A stretch of 30,369 bases of DNA, taken from UBA5070 sp035913415. GTDB taxonomy: Bacteria; Fibrobacterota; Fibrobacteria; UBA5070. Of the stretch, positions 1 to 8,297 are shown one piece after another. Both the position numbers and the translations under genes were made by a program. The notes beneath the pieces are model-generated. The model searched no databases. It was not told the origin of the DNA and saw only the letters and a program-made list of their open reading frames with translations. The stretch is from assembly GCA_035913415.1 (NCBI GenBank), contig JAMIIV010000062.1:1-30369 (forward strand), read 5' to 3'. Within the stretch, counting starts at the first letter, position 1. Each line of letters opens with the position of its first letter.

Positions 1-1
1 G

Positions 2-667
2 TTCCGACTGGACGAACTCCACGCCCCCACAGCCTGGGACGCGTCCCTCGCCCTGGGATTCCAAGTCGCCACCGCCTTCCAGCAGGCGGACCTGGAAACC
101 ATGACCAGACTCCATCTTCGCGAATGCCAGGAGGCCCAGCCTGCCTGGTCCAAGCTGGATGCCGCGCTGCCATGGACTCCCGAACTGCTCTGCAAATACC
201 CATTCCTGGCGTTGCACCACGCACAATGGCACGCCCTGCGGAACCGGAGCCTGAACCAGCCGTCTCCGGACAGCACTCCGCTGATCCATTCATGGGCCGC
301 CGTTGCCACCCAGACCCGTTCAACGTTCCCGCTTCTGCTTGTCGGCAAATGGGTCGCCATTCTGGTTGCCCAGGACGGCGACTGGACCGAAGCCCGCAAC
401 GCCGTGGCCCACTTGGAGCTTGATCCTCCGAACAGGATCTGGCTCGCCACCGACTGGATGGGCCTGGTGGTCAAGGTCCTCGATCTGGAACTGGAGCAAC
501 CCGGGACAGGACTGGAATGGCTTGAGGACTGGATCGAACAACAGGATGCTGGACCCGATCGCGAAAACGCCCGCAGGGTGGGGGCATGGCTCCTGCAGGC
601 CCACGCTCAATCTGGCCAAGACCGGCTCTGGTCCATCGCGCGCAGCTTGCCTTTCACATTCAGCTAG
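2..667 (+). CDS. Hypothetical protein, C-terminal part only (5' end outside window)
   Basis: The reading frame is open from the first bases of the window to a TAG at 665-667, so the gene starts upstream and only about 221 C-terminal residues are seen. An internal ATG at 101 is not needed as a start, because the frame upstream of it codes equally well. The visible part is rich in Trp, Leu and Ala and looks entirely helical, with helix pairs reminiscent of TPR-type repeats (for example the stretch around 'GDWTEARNAVAHLELDP'). No catalytic motif, membrane segment or signal can be seen. I do not recognise the family; a scaffold or helical-repeat role is only a guess from composition. It converges on the hemerythrin gene with 13 bases between the stops. 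Confidence 0.7.
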   Translation, partial: FRLDELHAPTAWDASLALGFQVATAFQQADLETMTRLHLRECQEAQPAWSKLDAALPWTPELLCKYPFLALHHAQWHALRNRSLNQPSPDSTPLIHSWAAVATQTRSTFPLLLVGKWVAILVAQDGDWTEARNAVAHLELDPPNRIWLATDWMGLVVKVLDLELEQPGTGLEWLEDWIEQQDAGPDRENARRVGAWLLQAHAQSGQDRLWSIARSLPFTFS

Positions 668-680
668 GCTCCCGCCCCCG

Positions 681-1124
681 TCAATCCTCTTCGGCGCTGG
701 GGTGGTCCGACCAGCGATCGGGGGCCATGTGGGCGCGGATCCAGGCGGCGGCGTGCTGGTCGCCGCCCAAAAGGTGTTCTTCCATCCAGTGCGCGAACGT
801 GCGCACCACTTGGATCGGGACTGCCAGACGCCCGGCTTGGTAGTCGTCGGAAAGATCTGCGACCACGGCGGCGAGCTCGGCGTGACGCGCGCGATGGGCC
901 TCGAAATCGGGATAGCCGCTGCGCTTCATCAGGTCTTCTTCGTCCCGGAAATGATCGATCGCATGGGCCTGGATCTCATGGGCCAGCGCCAGCACCACCC
1001 CTCTGGCGGCACCGTGCGACAGGGCTCGGATGCACCCCTCGAGCCCTTCCATGAGCCGCCGATGCTGGTGGTCGATCAACGGTATGCCCGTTTCGAATTC
1101 CCGTTTCCAACCCGAAGCCTTCAT
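681..1124 (-). CDS. Bacteriohemerythrin (hemerythrin-like O2/metal-binding protein)
   Basis: A 147-residue single-domain protein with the complete hemerythrin ligand pattern: GIPLIDHQH near residues 13-21, HFRDEE in the second helix, H-x3-H in HRARHAEL, and a final HLLGGDQH. These His/Glu/Asp residues bind a non-heme di-iron centre that reversibly binds O2. Known roles of the family are O2 storage, delivery to oxygenases, and sensing. The start at 1124 was chosen because a GGGAG lies 8 bases before it and the W-x-x-x-F entry to the fold follows at once. In-frame ATGs at 1184 and 1193 would add a low-complexity N-terminus without a clear ribosome site. It is a stand-alone gene, transcribed away from the fpr operon. 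No signal peptide, so cytoplasmic. Confidence 0.9.
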   Translation of the reverse strand: MKASGWKREFETGIPLIDHQHRRLMEGLEGCIRALSHGAARGVVLALAHEIQAHAIDHFRDEEDLMKRSGYPDFEAHRARHAELAAVVADLSDDYQAGRLAVPIQVVRTFAHWMEEHLLGGDQHAAAWIRAHMAPDRWSDHPSAEED

Positions 1125-1255
1125 CCCTGGTTCTCCCGCTGCGCCACCCTGCTCCAGCAAGGGAACGTTTGTGGAGGATACCATGCCGACCAAGGGCCGG
1201 GCAATCGTTCCGCAACACCGGAAGGTCGGGATGGATTTGTATCTAGGAACTCGCT

Positions 1256-2083
1256 ATGCAACCGGATTCAAAGCACTACAACGCGACCGTGGTCGCACTA
1301 TCCGACCATTCCCCCGAACTGCGAACCATCCATGTTCGCCCGGATGTTCCGCTCGACCCCTTCACCAGCGGCCAGTACGTCACGCTGGGCCTGGAAGGGT
1401 CCGTCCCGCGCACATCCACCGCCACCCCCGAGTTCCGTCAAGTAGACCCCGCCAAGATGGTTTTGAGGGCCTACTCGATTTCCTCGCCCGGTGATCGCAC
1501 AGACGAGATCGAATTCTACGTGGCGCTCGTTCCCGGGGGCTCCCTCACGCCTCGGATCTGGAGCCTCGAAGCCGGCGACCGCATCCAGATCGGTCGCCGT
1601 GTGATCGGCAACTTCACGATCGCCCGCGCCCAGACCCGTCAGATCCTGATGGTCGGCACCGGCACCGGGATCGCCCCGTTCATCGCCTTCGCCCGCCAAG
1701 CGGCCCAAGACCCCGAACGCCGCTACGTGCTCCTGCACGGAGGGACGCATCGGCGCGAGCTGGGCTACTACGGCGAGCTGCACGCGCTGGCCCGCCAACT
1801 GCCGAACTTCCAGTACCTGCCGGCCATCTCGCGCCCGCACCTGGATCCCACCTGGCCCGGACAGACCGGCAGACTGACGGTCTTCTTCCAGGAGGGCGGC
1901 GCTCTCCTGAAGGAAAAATCGGGATTCGAGCTCGACCCCCTCCAGACCGACGTCTACCTGTGCGGATCCCCCGGCATGGTCAAGGACATCCACGCCATCC
2001 TCGATCCGCTCGGGTACCGCAAGTGGAGCTCCACCTGCGATGGCTCCCTGCACATCGAGGAATACTGGAAAGACAAGGAATGA
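1256..2083 (+). CDS. fpr: Ferredoxin/flavodoxin--NADP+ reductase
   Basis: A 275-residue FAD enzyme passing electrons between NADP(H) and ferredoxin or flavodoxin. An N-terminal FAD-binding barrel contains RAYSISS (residues 71-77, the R-x-Y-S flavin motif). It is followed by an NADP-binding domain with GTGTGIAPF (134-142), an LCGSP turn near residue 233, and the C-terminal IEEYW whose aromatic residue stacks on the flavin in bacterial FNRs. There is an extra segment around residues 50-65 (Thr/Pro rich) before the FAD motif. The ATG at 1256 has AGGA seven bases upstream. Its stop overlaps the start of the next gene in an ATGA, so translation of the peptidase gene is probably coupled. Family assignment is secure; the electron partner cannot be told from sequence. 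Confidence 0.93.
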   Translation: MQPDSKHYNATVVALSDHSPELRTIHVRPDVPLDPFTSGQYVTLGLEGSVPRTSTATPEFRQVDPAKMVLRAYSISSPGDRTDEIEFYVALVPGGSLTPRIWSLEAGDRIQIGRRVIGNFTIARAQTRQILMVGTGTGIAPFIAFARQAAQDPERRYVLLHGGTHRRELGYYGELHALARQLPNFQYLPAISRPHLDPTWPGQTGRLTVFFQEGGALLKEKSGFELDPLQTDVYLCGSPGMVKDIHAILDPLGYRKWSSTCDGSLHIEEYWKDKE

Positions 2084-3897
2084 CCGCCTGGTCCGCCTCC
2101 CGCATGTCCCTCCGTCTGCGGTTGGACGATGTGGGGTGGACCTCCCGCGGGGAGCTGGCATGGCTGGAAGGACGCTCCGACCGCAGCACGGTCGTGGTGC
2201 GCGGACTGGAAGGAAGCACCCGCGAACTGACCCCCGAACATTCGGTCCGCGCCGGTGTCGGATATGGCGGCGGCGACTTCGCGTTCGACCGCGACAGCCT
2301 GCTGTTCGTCGAACGCGGAGGGCCGTTGCAACGCAAAGCCCTGCCCCGCGGACTGGCCCAACCCATCCTGCCGCGCTTCGGCTCGGTGGCCTCCCCCACC
2401 CCGTCCCCCGACGGACGCTGGATCGCCTGCATCCACACGCAGGAAGACCTCGATGTCATCGCGCTGTGCGACCCCGCCGGCTCCCGTTGGCCCATCGACC
2501 TGGTGCGTGGAGCCGACTTCTACATGCAGCCCGTGTGGTCTCCCGACTCCCGCCGCCTGGCCTGGGTGGAGTGGAACCACCCCCAGATGCCCTGGGATGG
2601 CGGCACGCTGGTCGTGGGAACCCTCGAGGAGGGGCGATCCTCCACCCTGGCCTCGCGCGAAACGATCGATGGCGACGATTCCCATCCCGTCTTCCAGCCC
2701 GGATGGTCGCCCGATGGCTCCCACCTGGCCTGGATCGCCACCGACGGCGACGACCACGTCCTGAAGCTGCGCCACGAAGCGACGGGAACTGTCAAAGTCC
2801 TGCTGCGCGACAAGGGCTTGTTGCCGCCGGCGTGGGTGCAGGGCATGCGGGCCTGGACCTGGCGGCACGACGGCGCCGGATTGTGGATTCTCGCGCCCCG
2901 CGAAGGTCGAGGACGCATCGTCTGGGTGGGTCTCGACGGCACGACCTCGGTTCTGGACCCCGGCCCCTACTCGAACTTCGCCCAGATCACCGCCGCCCCC
3001 GACGCGGCGCGGTTCGCCGTGCTCGCCTCGGCGCCCTCCATCCCCGATCGGGTGGTCGTCTGGGAGAATGGCAACTGGCTGGTCGCCACCCATTCCGATC
3101 CGGAAGACCTCCCCGAAGACGCCTACCCCGTCTGTCAGGAAACGTCCTGGACATCCACCGACGGCCACACGGTGCACGGATTGCTGTACCAGCCCCGCAA
3201 CTCCACGGGAAGCCACCCTCTCCTGGTGGGTGTGCACGGAGGCCCCACGGCCCAGCGCCTGATGGGCTTCCATGCCGAGGCCGGATTCTTCACCAGCCGT
3301 GGCTGGGCCGTGTTGGAAGTGAACTACCGCGGCTCGACCGGCTACGGCGAGAACTACCGCCGTGCGCTCGATGGCCGCTGGGGTGAACTCGATGTCGAGG
3401 ATTGCGTGAGCGGGGCCCGAGCGATGGCCGAACGCGGCATTGCCCGCCCCGACCGCATGGCGATCAAAGGCGGCTCGTCCGGGGGCCTCACGGTGCTGAA
3501 CGCACTGATCGAGCATCCCGGGACCTTCCGTGCCGGCGTCTCCAATTTCGGCGTCACCGACCTCGAAGCCCTCGCCCGCACCACCCACAAGTTCGAGCAA
3601 CGCTACCTCGATCGACTCGTGGGCCCCCTGCCGCAGAGCCGCGACACCTACCGCCGTCGCAGCCCCGTGCACCAGGCCGAGCGCATCGTCGATCGCCTGG
3701 CTCTGTTCCAGGGCTCGGAAGACCGTGTGGTTCCGCCCGACCAGGCCCGGGTACTGGCCGCCGCGCTCCAGGAATTGGGACGTACGCCGCTGCTGCGTTT
3801 CTACGAAGGCGAAGGCCACGGGTGGCGCAAGGCGGAAACCATTCGGACCCATTATCAGGAAGTCCTCGATTTCCTGGATCAGGCATTCGCGACATGA
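2080..3897 (+). CDS. S9 family serine peptidase (prolyl oligopeptidase/dipeptidyl-peptidase type)
   Basis: About 605 residues. The N-terminal two thirds is a beta-propeller with repeated SPDG-type blades (SPDGRWIA, SPDSRRLAW, SPDGSHLAW). The C-terminal alpha/beta-hydrolase domain has HGGPTAQ for the oxyanion region, the nucleophile in GGSSGG (Ser about 467), Asp in SEDRVVPP (about 548) and His in GEGHGWR (about 580). All three triad residues are present, so an active aminopeptidase or oligopeptidase is expected. The start at 2080 overlaps the fpr stop as ATGA; in-frame ATGs further upstream lie inside fpr and encode a non-family tail. No signal peptide is visible, so a cytoplasmic role in degrading small peptides is likely. 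Exact specificity is unknown. Confidence 0.92.
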   Translation: MTAWSASRMSLRLRLDDVGWTSRGELAWLEGRSDRSTVVVRGLEGSTRELTPEHSVRAGVGYGGGDFAFDRDSLLFVERGGPLQRKALPRGLAQPILPRFGSVASPTPSPDGRWIACIHTQEDLDVIALCDPAGSRWPIDLVRGADFYMQPVWSPDSRRLAWVEWNHPQMPWDGGTLVVGTLEEGRSSTLASRETIDGDDSHPVFQPGWSPDGSHLAWIATDGDDHVLKLRHEATGTVKVLLRDKGLLPPAWVQGMRAWTWRHDGAGLWILAPREGRGRIVWVGLDGTTSVLDPGPYSNFAQITAAPDAARFAVLASAPSIPDRVVVWENGNWLVATHSDPEDLPEDAYPVCQETSWTSTDGHTVHGLLYQPRNSTGSHPLLVGVHGGPTAQRLMGFHAEAGFFTSRGWAVLEVNYRGSTGYGENYRRALDGRWGELDVEDCVSGARAMAERGIARPDRMAIKGGSSGGLTVLNALIEHPGTFRAGVSNFGVTDLEALARTTHKFEQRYLDRLVGPLPQSRDTYRRRSPVHQAERIVDRLALFQGSEDRVVPPDQARVLAAALQELGRTPLLRFYEGEGHGWRKAETIRTHYQEVLDFLDQAFAT

Positions 3898-4535
3898 GAC
3901 CTCGGCACCGCACCGCTCCGGAAGGCGACTCGTGGCTGGAGCACAAGTTCCATTGGCTCCAGCGGGCCTGGCGCTTCCACCACATGAATGTCGTCCACCG
4001 CTCGCGCGATCCCCATGGGGCCGCCCAGTCGTTTGCGCTGGGCGTTTTCCTCGGGTTCATGCCCATCTCGGTGCTGGCCACGGTGCTGGCCTTGCTCATC
4101 CCGCGCAAACTCGGATGGCGCACCATCCCGGCCGTGGTGGGCACCTTCACCAGCAACTGGATCACGGCGCCGTTCATCCTGGGCGCTTCCGTGTTCGTGG
4201 GCCGCCTGGTCACCACCGGCGAGTGGAGCGGCTTCCAGGAACTCATCCCCCATGGCGGCACCATGGGCGAGAAGTTCGACCAGTACATGGAGCTGGGTGC
4301 CTCGTTTTTCCTGGGCATCACCTTGGTGTCGCTGGCCTCGGCCTTGGTCGCGTATCTGACCATGGTCCTGCTCATCCGCACCGCCATGCGTTTGCGCCAG
4401 CAGCGCGTCATGGAGCGGCTCAAAGAGCGCCTGCACGTGCCGCACATCCCGATGCCCCACCTGCCGCACCGCACCCCTCCGGCAAGCAAACCGGAGCCAG
4501 ACCGCGTTCCTCCCCCCCCACCCGCGGACAAGTGA
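3894..4535 (+). CDS. DUF2062 domain membrane protein
   Basis: A 213-residue integral membrane protein. A basic, amphipathic N-terminus is followed by hydrophobic segments: SFALGVFLGFMPISVLATVL (about 44-63), a middle segment with TFTSNWITAPFILG, and a C-terminal helix from about residue 145 to 170. The pattern SFALGVFLGFMP followed by N-W-x-T/A-P is characteristic of DUF2062, a family of unknown function also found fused to glycosyltransferases. The tail is His/Pro rich and ends in a run of prolines. The start overlaps the peptidase stop as ATGA, giving a three-gene coupled unit with fpr and the S9 peptidase. Family identity is clear; function is not known. Confidence 0.88.
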   Translation: MRPRHRTAPEGDSWLEHKFHWLQRAWRFHHMNVVHRSRDPHGAAQSFALGVFLGFMPISVLATVLALLIPRKLGWRTIPAVVGTFTSNWITAPFILGASVFVGRLVTTGEWSGFQELIPHGGTMGEKFDQYMELGASFFLGITLVSLASALVAYLTMVLLIRTAMRLRQQRVMERLKERLHVPHIPMPHLPHRTPPASKPEPDRVPPPPPADK

Positions 4536-4536
4536 G

Positions 4537-4544
4537 TATATTTG
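4537..4544 (+). promoter_or_regulatory. Possible -10 (-7) promoter element before rpoZ
   Basis: TATATTTG lies in the 44-base gap between the DUF2062 stop and rpoZ. It fits both a sigma-70 -10 box (TATATT) and the Bacteroidota-type TAnnTTTG. It is the only A/T-rich patch in the local high-GC context. No convincing -35 or -33 element is visible upstream (a C-run lies there), so this is weak. Confidence 0.3.
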
Positions 4545-4579
4545 CCCACCTTGGTCCATCTCCAGAACAGGAACGCTCC

Positions 4580-4786
4580 ATGACCCAGAAGCTCCACTTC
4601 GACCCCGACGAGATCTACGCCAAGGGGATGTCCCCTTTCGAAGCCGTCGTCGTCGCCGCCCAGGAAGCCCGCTTCATCAACGAGCAGGCGCGCCTCGGCT
4701 TCCTGGAGCTCGATGGCGAGAAGCCCACCACCGTGGCTCTCGATCGCCTGCGCGCCGGCAAGATCACGATCTCCAACGGGGAGTGA
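4580..4786 (+). CDS. rpoZ: RNA polymerase omega subunit
   Basis: A short (68-residue) omega homologue. The helical core EAVVVAAQEARFINEQAR matches the omega motif in which an A-x-x-A-R-x-I/L-N pattern contacts the beta' subunit. KPTTVALDRLRAGKI matches the conserved 'KP-x-x-A-L-x-E/R-x-x-x-G-K-I' end. It is shorter than the roughly 90-residue E. coli protein, lacking the variable C-terminal tail. Omega helps beta' folding and RNA polymerase assembly. The ATG at 4580 lies 44 bases after the DUF2062 stop and is preceded by AGGAACG. Its position directly before coaBC is a widely conserved bacterial arrangement and supports the call. Confidence 0.88.
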   Translation: MTQKLHFDPDEIYAKGMSPFEAVVVAAQEARFINEQARLGFLELDGEKPTTVALDRLRAGKITISNGE

Positions 4787-4790
4787 CCCG

Positions 4791-6005
4791 GTGGGTCAGG
4801 GGCTTTCGGGCCGCCGCGTGCTGCTGGGAGTCAGCGGCGGGATCGCGGCCTACAAGACTCCGGACCTGGTCCGACAGTTGCAGAAGGCGGGGGCCGAGGT
4901 CCGCTGCCTCCTGACACACAACGCGGCGCGGCTGGTTTCACCGGCCGCGCTTTCCGCGTTGACCCGACACCCGGTGGAGCTCGAGATCTTCGGGCAGGAC
5001 GGATCGGTCTACACGCGCCACATCGAATGGGCCCAGTGGGCCGACGCCTACCTGGTGGCCCCGGCCACGGCCAACACCCTGGCGCGCCTGGCCGCGGGGC
5101 TCGCCGACGATCCCGTCGCGATGGCCTGGCTGGTGGTGCAGGCCCCCAAACTTCTGTGCCCGTCCATGAACACCCGCATGCTGGACGCGCCCGCCACCCG
5201 ACGGAATCTGTCCACGCTGGAAGCCGACGGCGCCCGCCTGCTGTGGCCGGACGTGGGTGAACTGGCCTGCGGCGAAACCGGCCCCGGCCGCCTCCCCGAT
5301 CCCGAGACCATCCTCGCACGCCTGGCCGAGCTGCTGGCGGTGCCCGACACCGGTCGCTCGCTGCTTCTGACCATGGGCCGCACCGAGGAGGCCATCGACG
5401 ACGTGCGCATCCTGACCAATCGCAGTTCGGGCCGCACCGGCGCCGACCTCGCCGCCGAGGCCCTGCGACGCGGACATCGCGTCACGGTGGTCCGGGGTCC
5501 CTGCGAAGCCGCCGTCCCCCAGGGCGCCACGGTAGTGCCCGTCACCACGGCCCTGCAGATGCACGAAGCCGCCCTGCGCCTGTGGCCCGAGCACGACTGG
5601 GCCGTGTGCGCCGCGGCGGTGGCGGATTTCCGACCTGCCGCCCCGGCTGCGGGCAAGATCCCGGCCTCGCGCGGGCTGGCGTCCATAGAACTGACCCCCA
5701 ATCCCGACATCCTCGCGCACCTGTGCGCCGCTCGGCGCCCCGACCAGCGCGTGGTCGGGTTCGCACTGGAAGCCGGCGATCTGGGCCGGGGATCGACCAA
5801 ACTCGCCGCCAAGGGTGTGGATCTGGCCGTCTGCAACGATCCCCTCAAGGATCCCGCGCAGGGCGGCTTCGGGACCAACCGCGTCTGGGGCTGGATCGGC
5901 CCCGCCGGACAGGTTCCGTCACCGGCATGGATGTCCAAACCGGACCTCGCCTCGGGGGTGCTGGGCGCGCTCGAGGCCTCGTCGGCCCCCATCGGGCCGG
6001 CCTGA
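4791..6005 (+). CDS. coaBC: Bifunctional phosphopantothenoylcysteine decarboxylase / phosphopantothenate-cysteine ligase
   Basis: About 404 residues catalysing two consecutive coenzyme A biosynthesis steps. The N-terminal CoaC flavoprotein half shows GVSGGIAAYK, the His of HIEWAQWAD, PSMNTRML (the PxMNxxM motif) and ACGETGPGRLPDP (active-site Cys loop). The C-terminal CoaB half has TMGRTEEAIDDVRILTNRSS and SGRTGADLA, AAAVADFRP, the ELTPNPDIL loop, VGFALEAGD and KGVDLAVCND. The usual KIKK-type segment appears as KIPAS, a small deviation. A GTG start at 4791 was chosen: GGGGAG lies about 10 bases upstream and the flavin-binding strand begins soon after. It begins 4 bases after the rpoZ stop and overlaps the next gene by one base (TGATG). 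Confidence 0.95.
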   Translation: MGQGLSGRRVLLGVSGGIAAYKTPDLVRQLQKAGAEVRCLLTHNAARLVSPAALSALTRHPVELEIFGQDGSVYTRHIEWAQWADAYLVAPATANTLARLAAGLADDPVAMAWLVVQAPKLLCPSMNTRMLDAPATRRNLSTLEADGARLLWPDVGELACGETGPGRLPDPETILARLAELLAVPDTGRSLLLTMGRTEEAIDDVRILTNRSSGRTGADLAAEALRRGHRVTVVRGPCEAAVPQGATVVPVTTALQMHEAALRLWPEHDWAVCAAAVADFRPAAPAAGKIPASRGLASIELTPNPDILAHLCAARRPDQRVVGFALEAGDLGRGSTKLAAKGVDLAVCNDPLKDPAQGGFGTNRVWGWIGPAGQVPSPAWMSKPDLASGVLGALEASSAPIGPA

Positions 6006-6943
6006 TGTCGCCCTCTCCGGAAACCGTCCGCCGCTGGATCCGTCTGCAGCGCGAACTCGGCCTCGACGAGATCTTCCTCGACGAACCGTGGGCGCCTCCC
6101 GCATCGGCCCCCACGATCCCTCCCGTGCGCCCCGATGCCGCACCGCGCCGCGCCGCGCCCGTCTCCCCAGGCGCACCGGGGTCCTCGCAGGGTTCCAGGT
6201 CCTCGACCAGCGAGCAACCTCCCACACGCCCGGACCGCGCAGCCGCCCAAGCCACACCGCCTGCCCGCCGCGAGCCCATGCCTCCGCTGGCGCGGCCCGC
6301 CCCGCCGCCCCAGGCGCCGCGCACTCCGGCCCCCGCCCCGGTGCCTCGCCCCGTGCCCACCCGCGCTCCGGCGATCCCCGTCTTCAGCGCCCTGCCCGAA
6401 CTTCACGCCCATGCCCGCGCCTGCACCCGCTGCATCCTGCACGGCAAACGCCGCGCCCAGGTGCTCGAGGGTGCCGCCACGTCGTCCACCTGGGCGGTGC
6501 TCACCCTCTACGGCTGGGCCGACGACGCCGATCGTGGACAACTTCTGTCCGGCACCTACGCGCAAGGCTTCCTCGATCTGGTCAAGGCCTCGGGCCTGCC
6601 CGCCCCGGTCGTGCTGCCTTTGCTTGCTTGTGCCCCCACCGATCCGGCCGACACCACCATCCAGGGCTTCACCGAGGCCGTGCGGTGCCGACCCTACTGG
6701 ACCCAGGCCCTGAAGTTGCAGGGCGTGCGCGCCGTGTTGGTGCTGGACCACAAGGCCACCCAGTTCGCCCGTGGCCCCGCTTTCCCCGTGGCTTGGCCCG
6801 CGTTCCGCGGCGAGGCCTGGACCCTCGAAGGTCTGCCCGCCATCAGCACCCACCACCCCGCGCGCCTGGCGCGCAGCACCCAGCTCGCCCCCGAGGTCGC
6901 CTCCGACCTCGCCCTCCTGAAGACCCTGCTGGAAAAGGCCTGA
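6005..6943 (+). CDS. Degenerate family-4-type uracil-DNA glycosylase superfamily protein
   Basis: 312 residues in three parts: a short helical N-terminus, an Ala/Pro-rich linker of about 100 residues (30-125), and a C-terminal domain resembling family-4 UDGs. Four cysteines (C140, C143, C209, C228) sit where that family places its 4Fe-4S ligands, beginning with CTRCILHGKR. A C-terminal THHPARL (from residue 282) matches the family's HP-containing DNA-binding loop. The normal first motif, a GEAPG-like uracil-binding turn with its catalytic acidic residue, is not recognisable; the corresponding stretch reads LTLYGWADDADRG. Glycosylase activity is therefore doubtful. It sits in the coaBC-dnaB operon with a one-base overlap to coaBC. 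The Fe-S fold call is moderately sure; function is open. Confidence 0.7.
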   Translation: MSPSPETVRRWIRLQRELGLDEIFLDEPWAPPASAPTIPPVRPDAAPRRAAPVSPGAPGSSQGSRSSTSEQPPTRPDRAAAQATPPARREPMPPLARPAPPPQAPRTPAPAPVPRPVPTRAPAIPVFSALPELHAHARACTRCILHGKRRAQVLEGAATSSTWAVLTLYGWADDADRGQLLSGTYAQGFLDLVKASGLPAPVVLPLLACAPTDPADTTIQGFTEAVRCRPYWTQALKLQGVRAVLVLDHKATQFARGPAFPVAWPAFRGEAWTLEGLPAISTHHPARLARSTQLAPEVASDLALLKTLLEKA

Positions 6944-6950
6944 CCCACCG

Positions 6951-8297
6951 ATGAGCGATCCACGTCTGGGGCTGCCCCGATCCGAAGAAGCCGAACGCTC
7001 CGTCCTGGGGGGCGTGCTGCGCGACTGGCGCGTCCTGGACGACATTCTCGCCGAAGTCTCCCCCAACGACTTCTACTCCGAACGCCACCGCGCCATCTTC
7101 GAGGCCATGCGCCAACTGGCCACCGAACAGGTACCGGTGGACCTGGTCACGCTTTCGGAGCGCCTGCGCCGCGACCGCCTGCTGGAGATGGCCGGCGGCG
7201 AGGTCTACCTCATGGACCTGGCGGACTCGGTGGTCTCGGCGGCGGGCATCCTGGCCCATGCCGGTATCGTGCGCGCCAAGAGTTCGCTGCGCGCCCTCAT
7301 CGAGAGCGCCCGCAAGATCAACGAGATGGCCTTCGAAGACGCCGAAGACCCCGCGACGGTGCTGGACCGCGCCTCGTCGGAGATCATGGCGCTGGCCTCG
7401 CGCGGCGCCGCCCACAAGCTGCAGCCCATCAAGGACCTGATCCACCCCACGCTGCACAACATCTCCACCTACGGCGAGGCCCTTCTGGGCACCCCCACCG
7501 GATTCGTGGATGTGGACGCCTTGCTGCGCGGCCTGCGTCCGCATGCCATGATCGTGCTGGCGGCCCGTCCTGGCGTGGGCAAGACCTCCTTCGCCCTGAA
7601 CATCGCCCTCAACGCCGCCACCGGCGTGGGCGACCCCGAACACAAACCACACCCCGTCGCCATCTTCTCGATGGAAATGGGGTACATGGAACTGGTGGAG
7701 CGTCTGATCTGCTCGGCGGCGGAAATCGACGGCCACGCGCTGCACAAGGGCAACTACATGCCCCAGAAGCTCCAGCGCGACATCGAGCCCCTGTACCAGG
7801 CCCCGATCTACATCGACGACACCTCGGGCATGAACATCCTGGAGTTGCGCGCCCGCTGCAAGCGGCTGGCCTCGACCCTGCGCCAGCGCGGCGAAAAACT
7901 CGACCTGATCGTGGTCGACTACCTGCAACTGATGGAATCGCCCAACAAGAGCGGCGGCGACAACCGCCAGGCCGAAGTCGCCCAGATCTCGCGCGGACTC
8001 AAGCAGTTGGCCAAGGAACTGGAGTGCCCGGTGCTGGCCCTGTCGCAGCTTTCGCGCGAACCGGCCAAGGGCGATGCCCAGCCGGCCCTGCACCACCTGC
8101 GCGAATCGGGGGCCATCGAGCAGGACGCCGACATCGTGGCGTTCCTCCATCCCGACGCCGAAGAACCCGGAAAGGTGTGGCTTTTGGTGAAGAAACACCG
8201 TGCCGGCGCCCAGGCCGACATTCCTCTGACCTTCCGCAAGGAATTCACGAGGTACTACGATTACTCGATGCGCATGGATCCCGACCATGGATTCTAG
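6951..8297 (+). CDS. dnaB: Replicative DNA helicase DnaB
   Basis: 448 residues, the usual DnaB length. The N-terminal helical domain begins RSEEAERSVLGGVLRD and includes NDFYSERHRAIFEAM, typical of the collar and primase-contacting region. The RecA-like motor carries the Walker A RPGVGKTS (206-213), the H1a/H2 region IFSMEMGYMELVERL, the Walker B LIVVDYLQLM, AEVAQISRGLKQLAKEL, and the arginine-finger region RESGAIEQDADIV. It unwinds DNA at the replication fork as a hexamer. The ATG at 6951 lies 8 bases after the previous stop. Its 3' end overlaps mlaE by 11 bases. No intein or insertion is present. Confidence 0.97.
   Translation: MSDPRLGLPRSEEAERSVLGGVLRDWRVLDDILAEVSPNDFYSERHRAIFEAMRQLATEQVPVDLVTLSERLRRDRLLEMAGGEVYLMDLADSVVSAAGILAHAGIVRAKSSLRALIESARKINEMAFEDAEDPATVLDRASSEIMALASRGAAHKLQPIKDLIHPTLHNISTYGEALLGTPTGFVDVDALLRGLRPHAMIVLAARPGVGKTSFALNIALNAATGVGDPEHKPHPVAIFSMEMGYMELVERLICSAAEIDGHALHKGNYMPQKLQRDIEPLYQAPIYIDDTSGMNILELRARCKRLASTLRQRGEKLDLIVVDYLQLMESPNKSGGDNRQAEVAQISRGLKQLAKELECPVLALSQLSREPAKGDAQPALHHLRESGAIEQDADIVAFLHPDAEEPGKVWLLVKKHRAGAQADIPLTFRKEFTRYYDYSMRMDPDHGF

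Noticed and set aside
1954..3852. 632-codon minus-strand open frame opposite the S9 peptidase gene
   Set aside because: The plus-strand peptidase has an intact catalytic triad and ATGA coupling on both sides; the antisense frame is a composition artefact.
5048..7066. 672-codon minus-strand open frame across coaBC and the UDG-like gene
   Set aside because: Antisense to two genes with recognisable motifs; composition is Gly/Arg rich, as expected for the shadow of G/C third positions.
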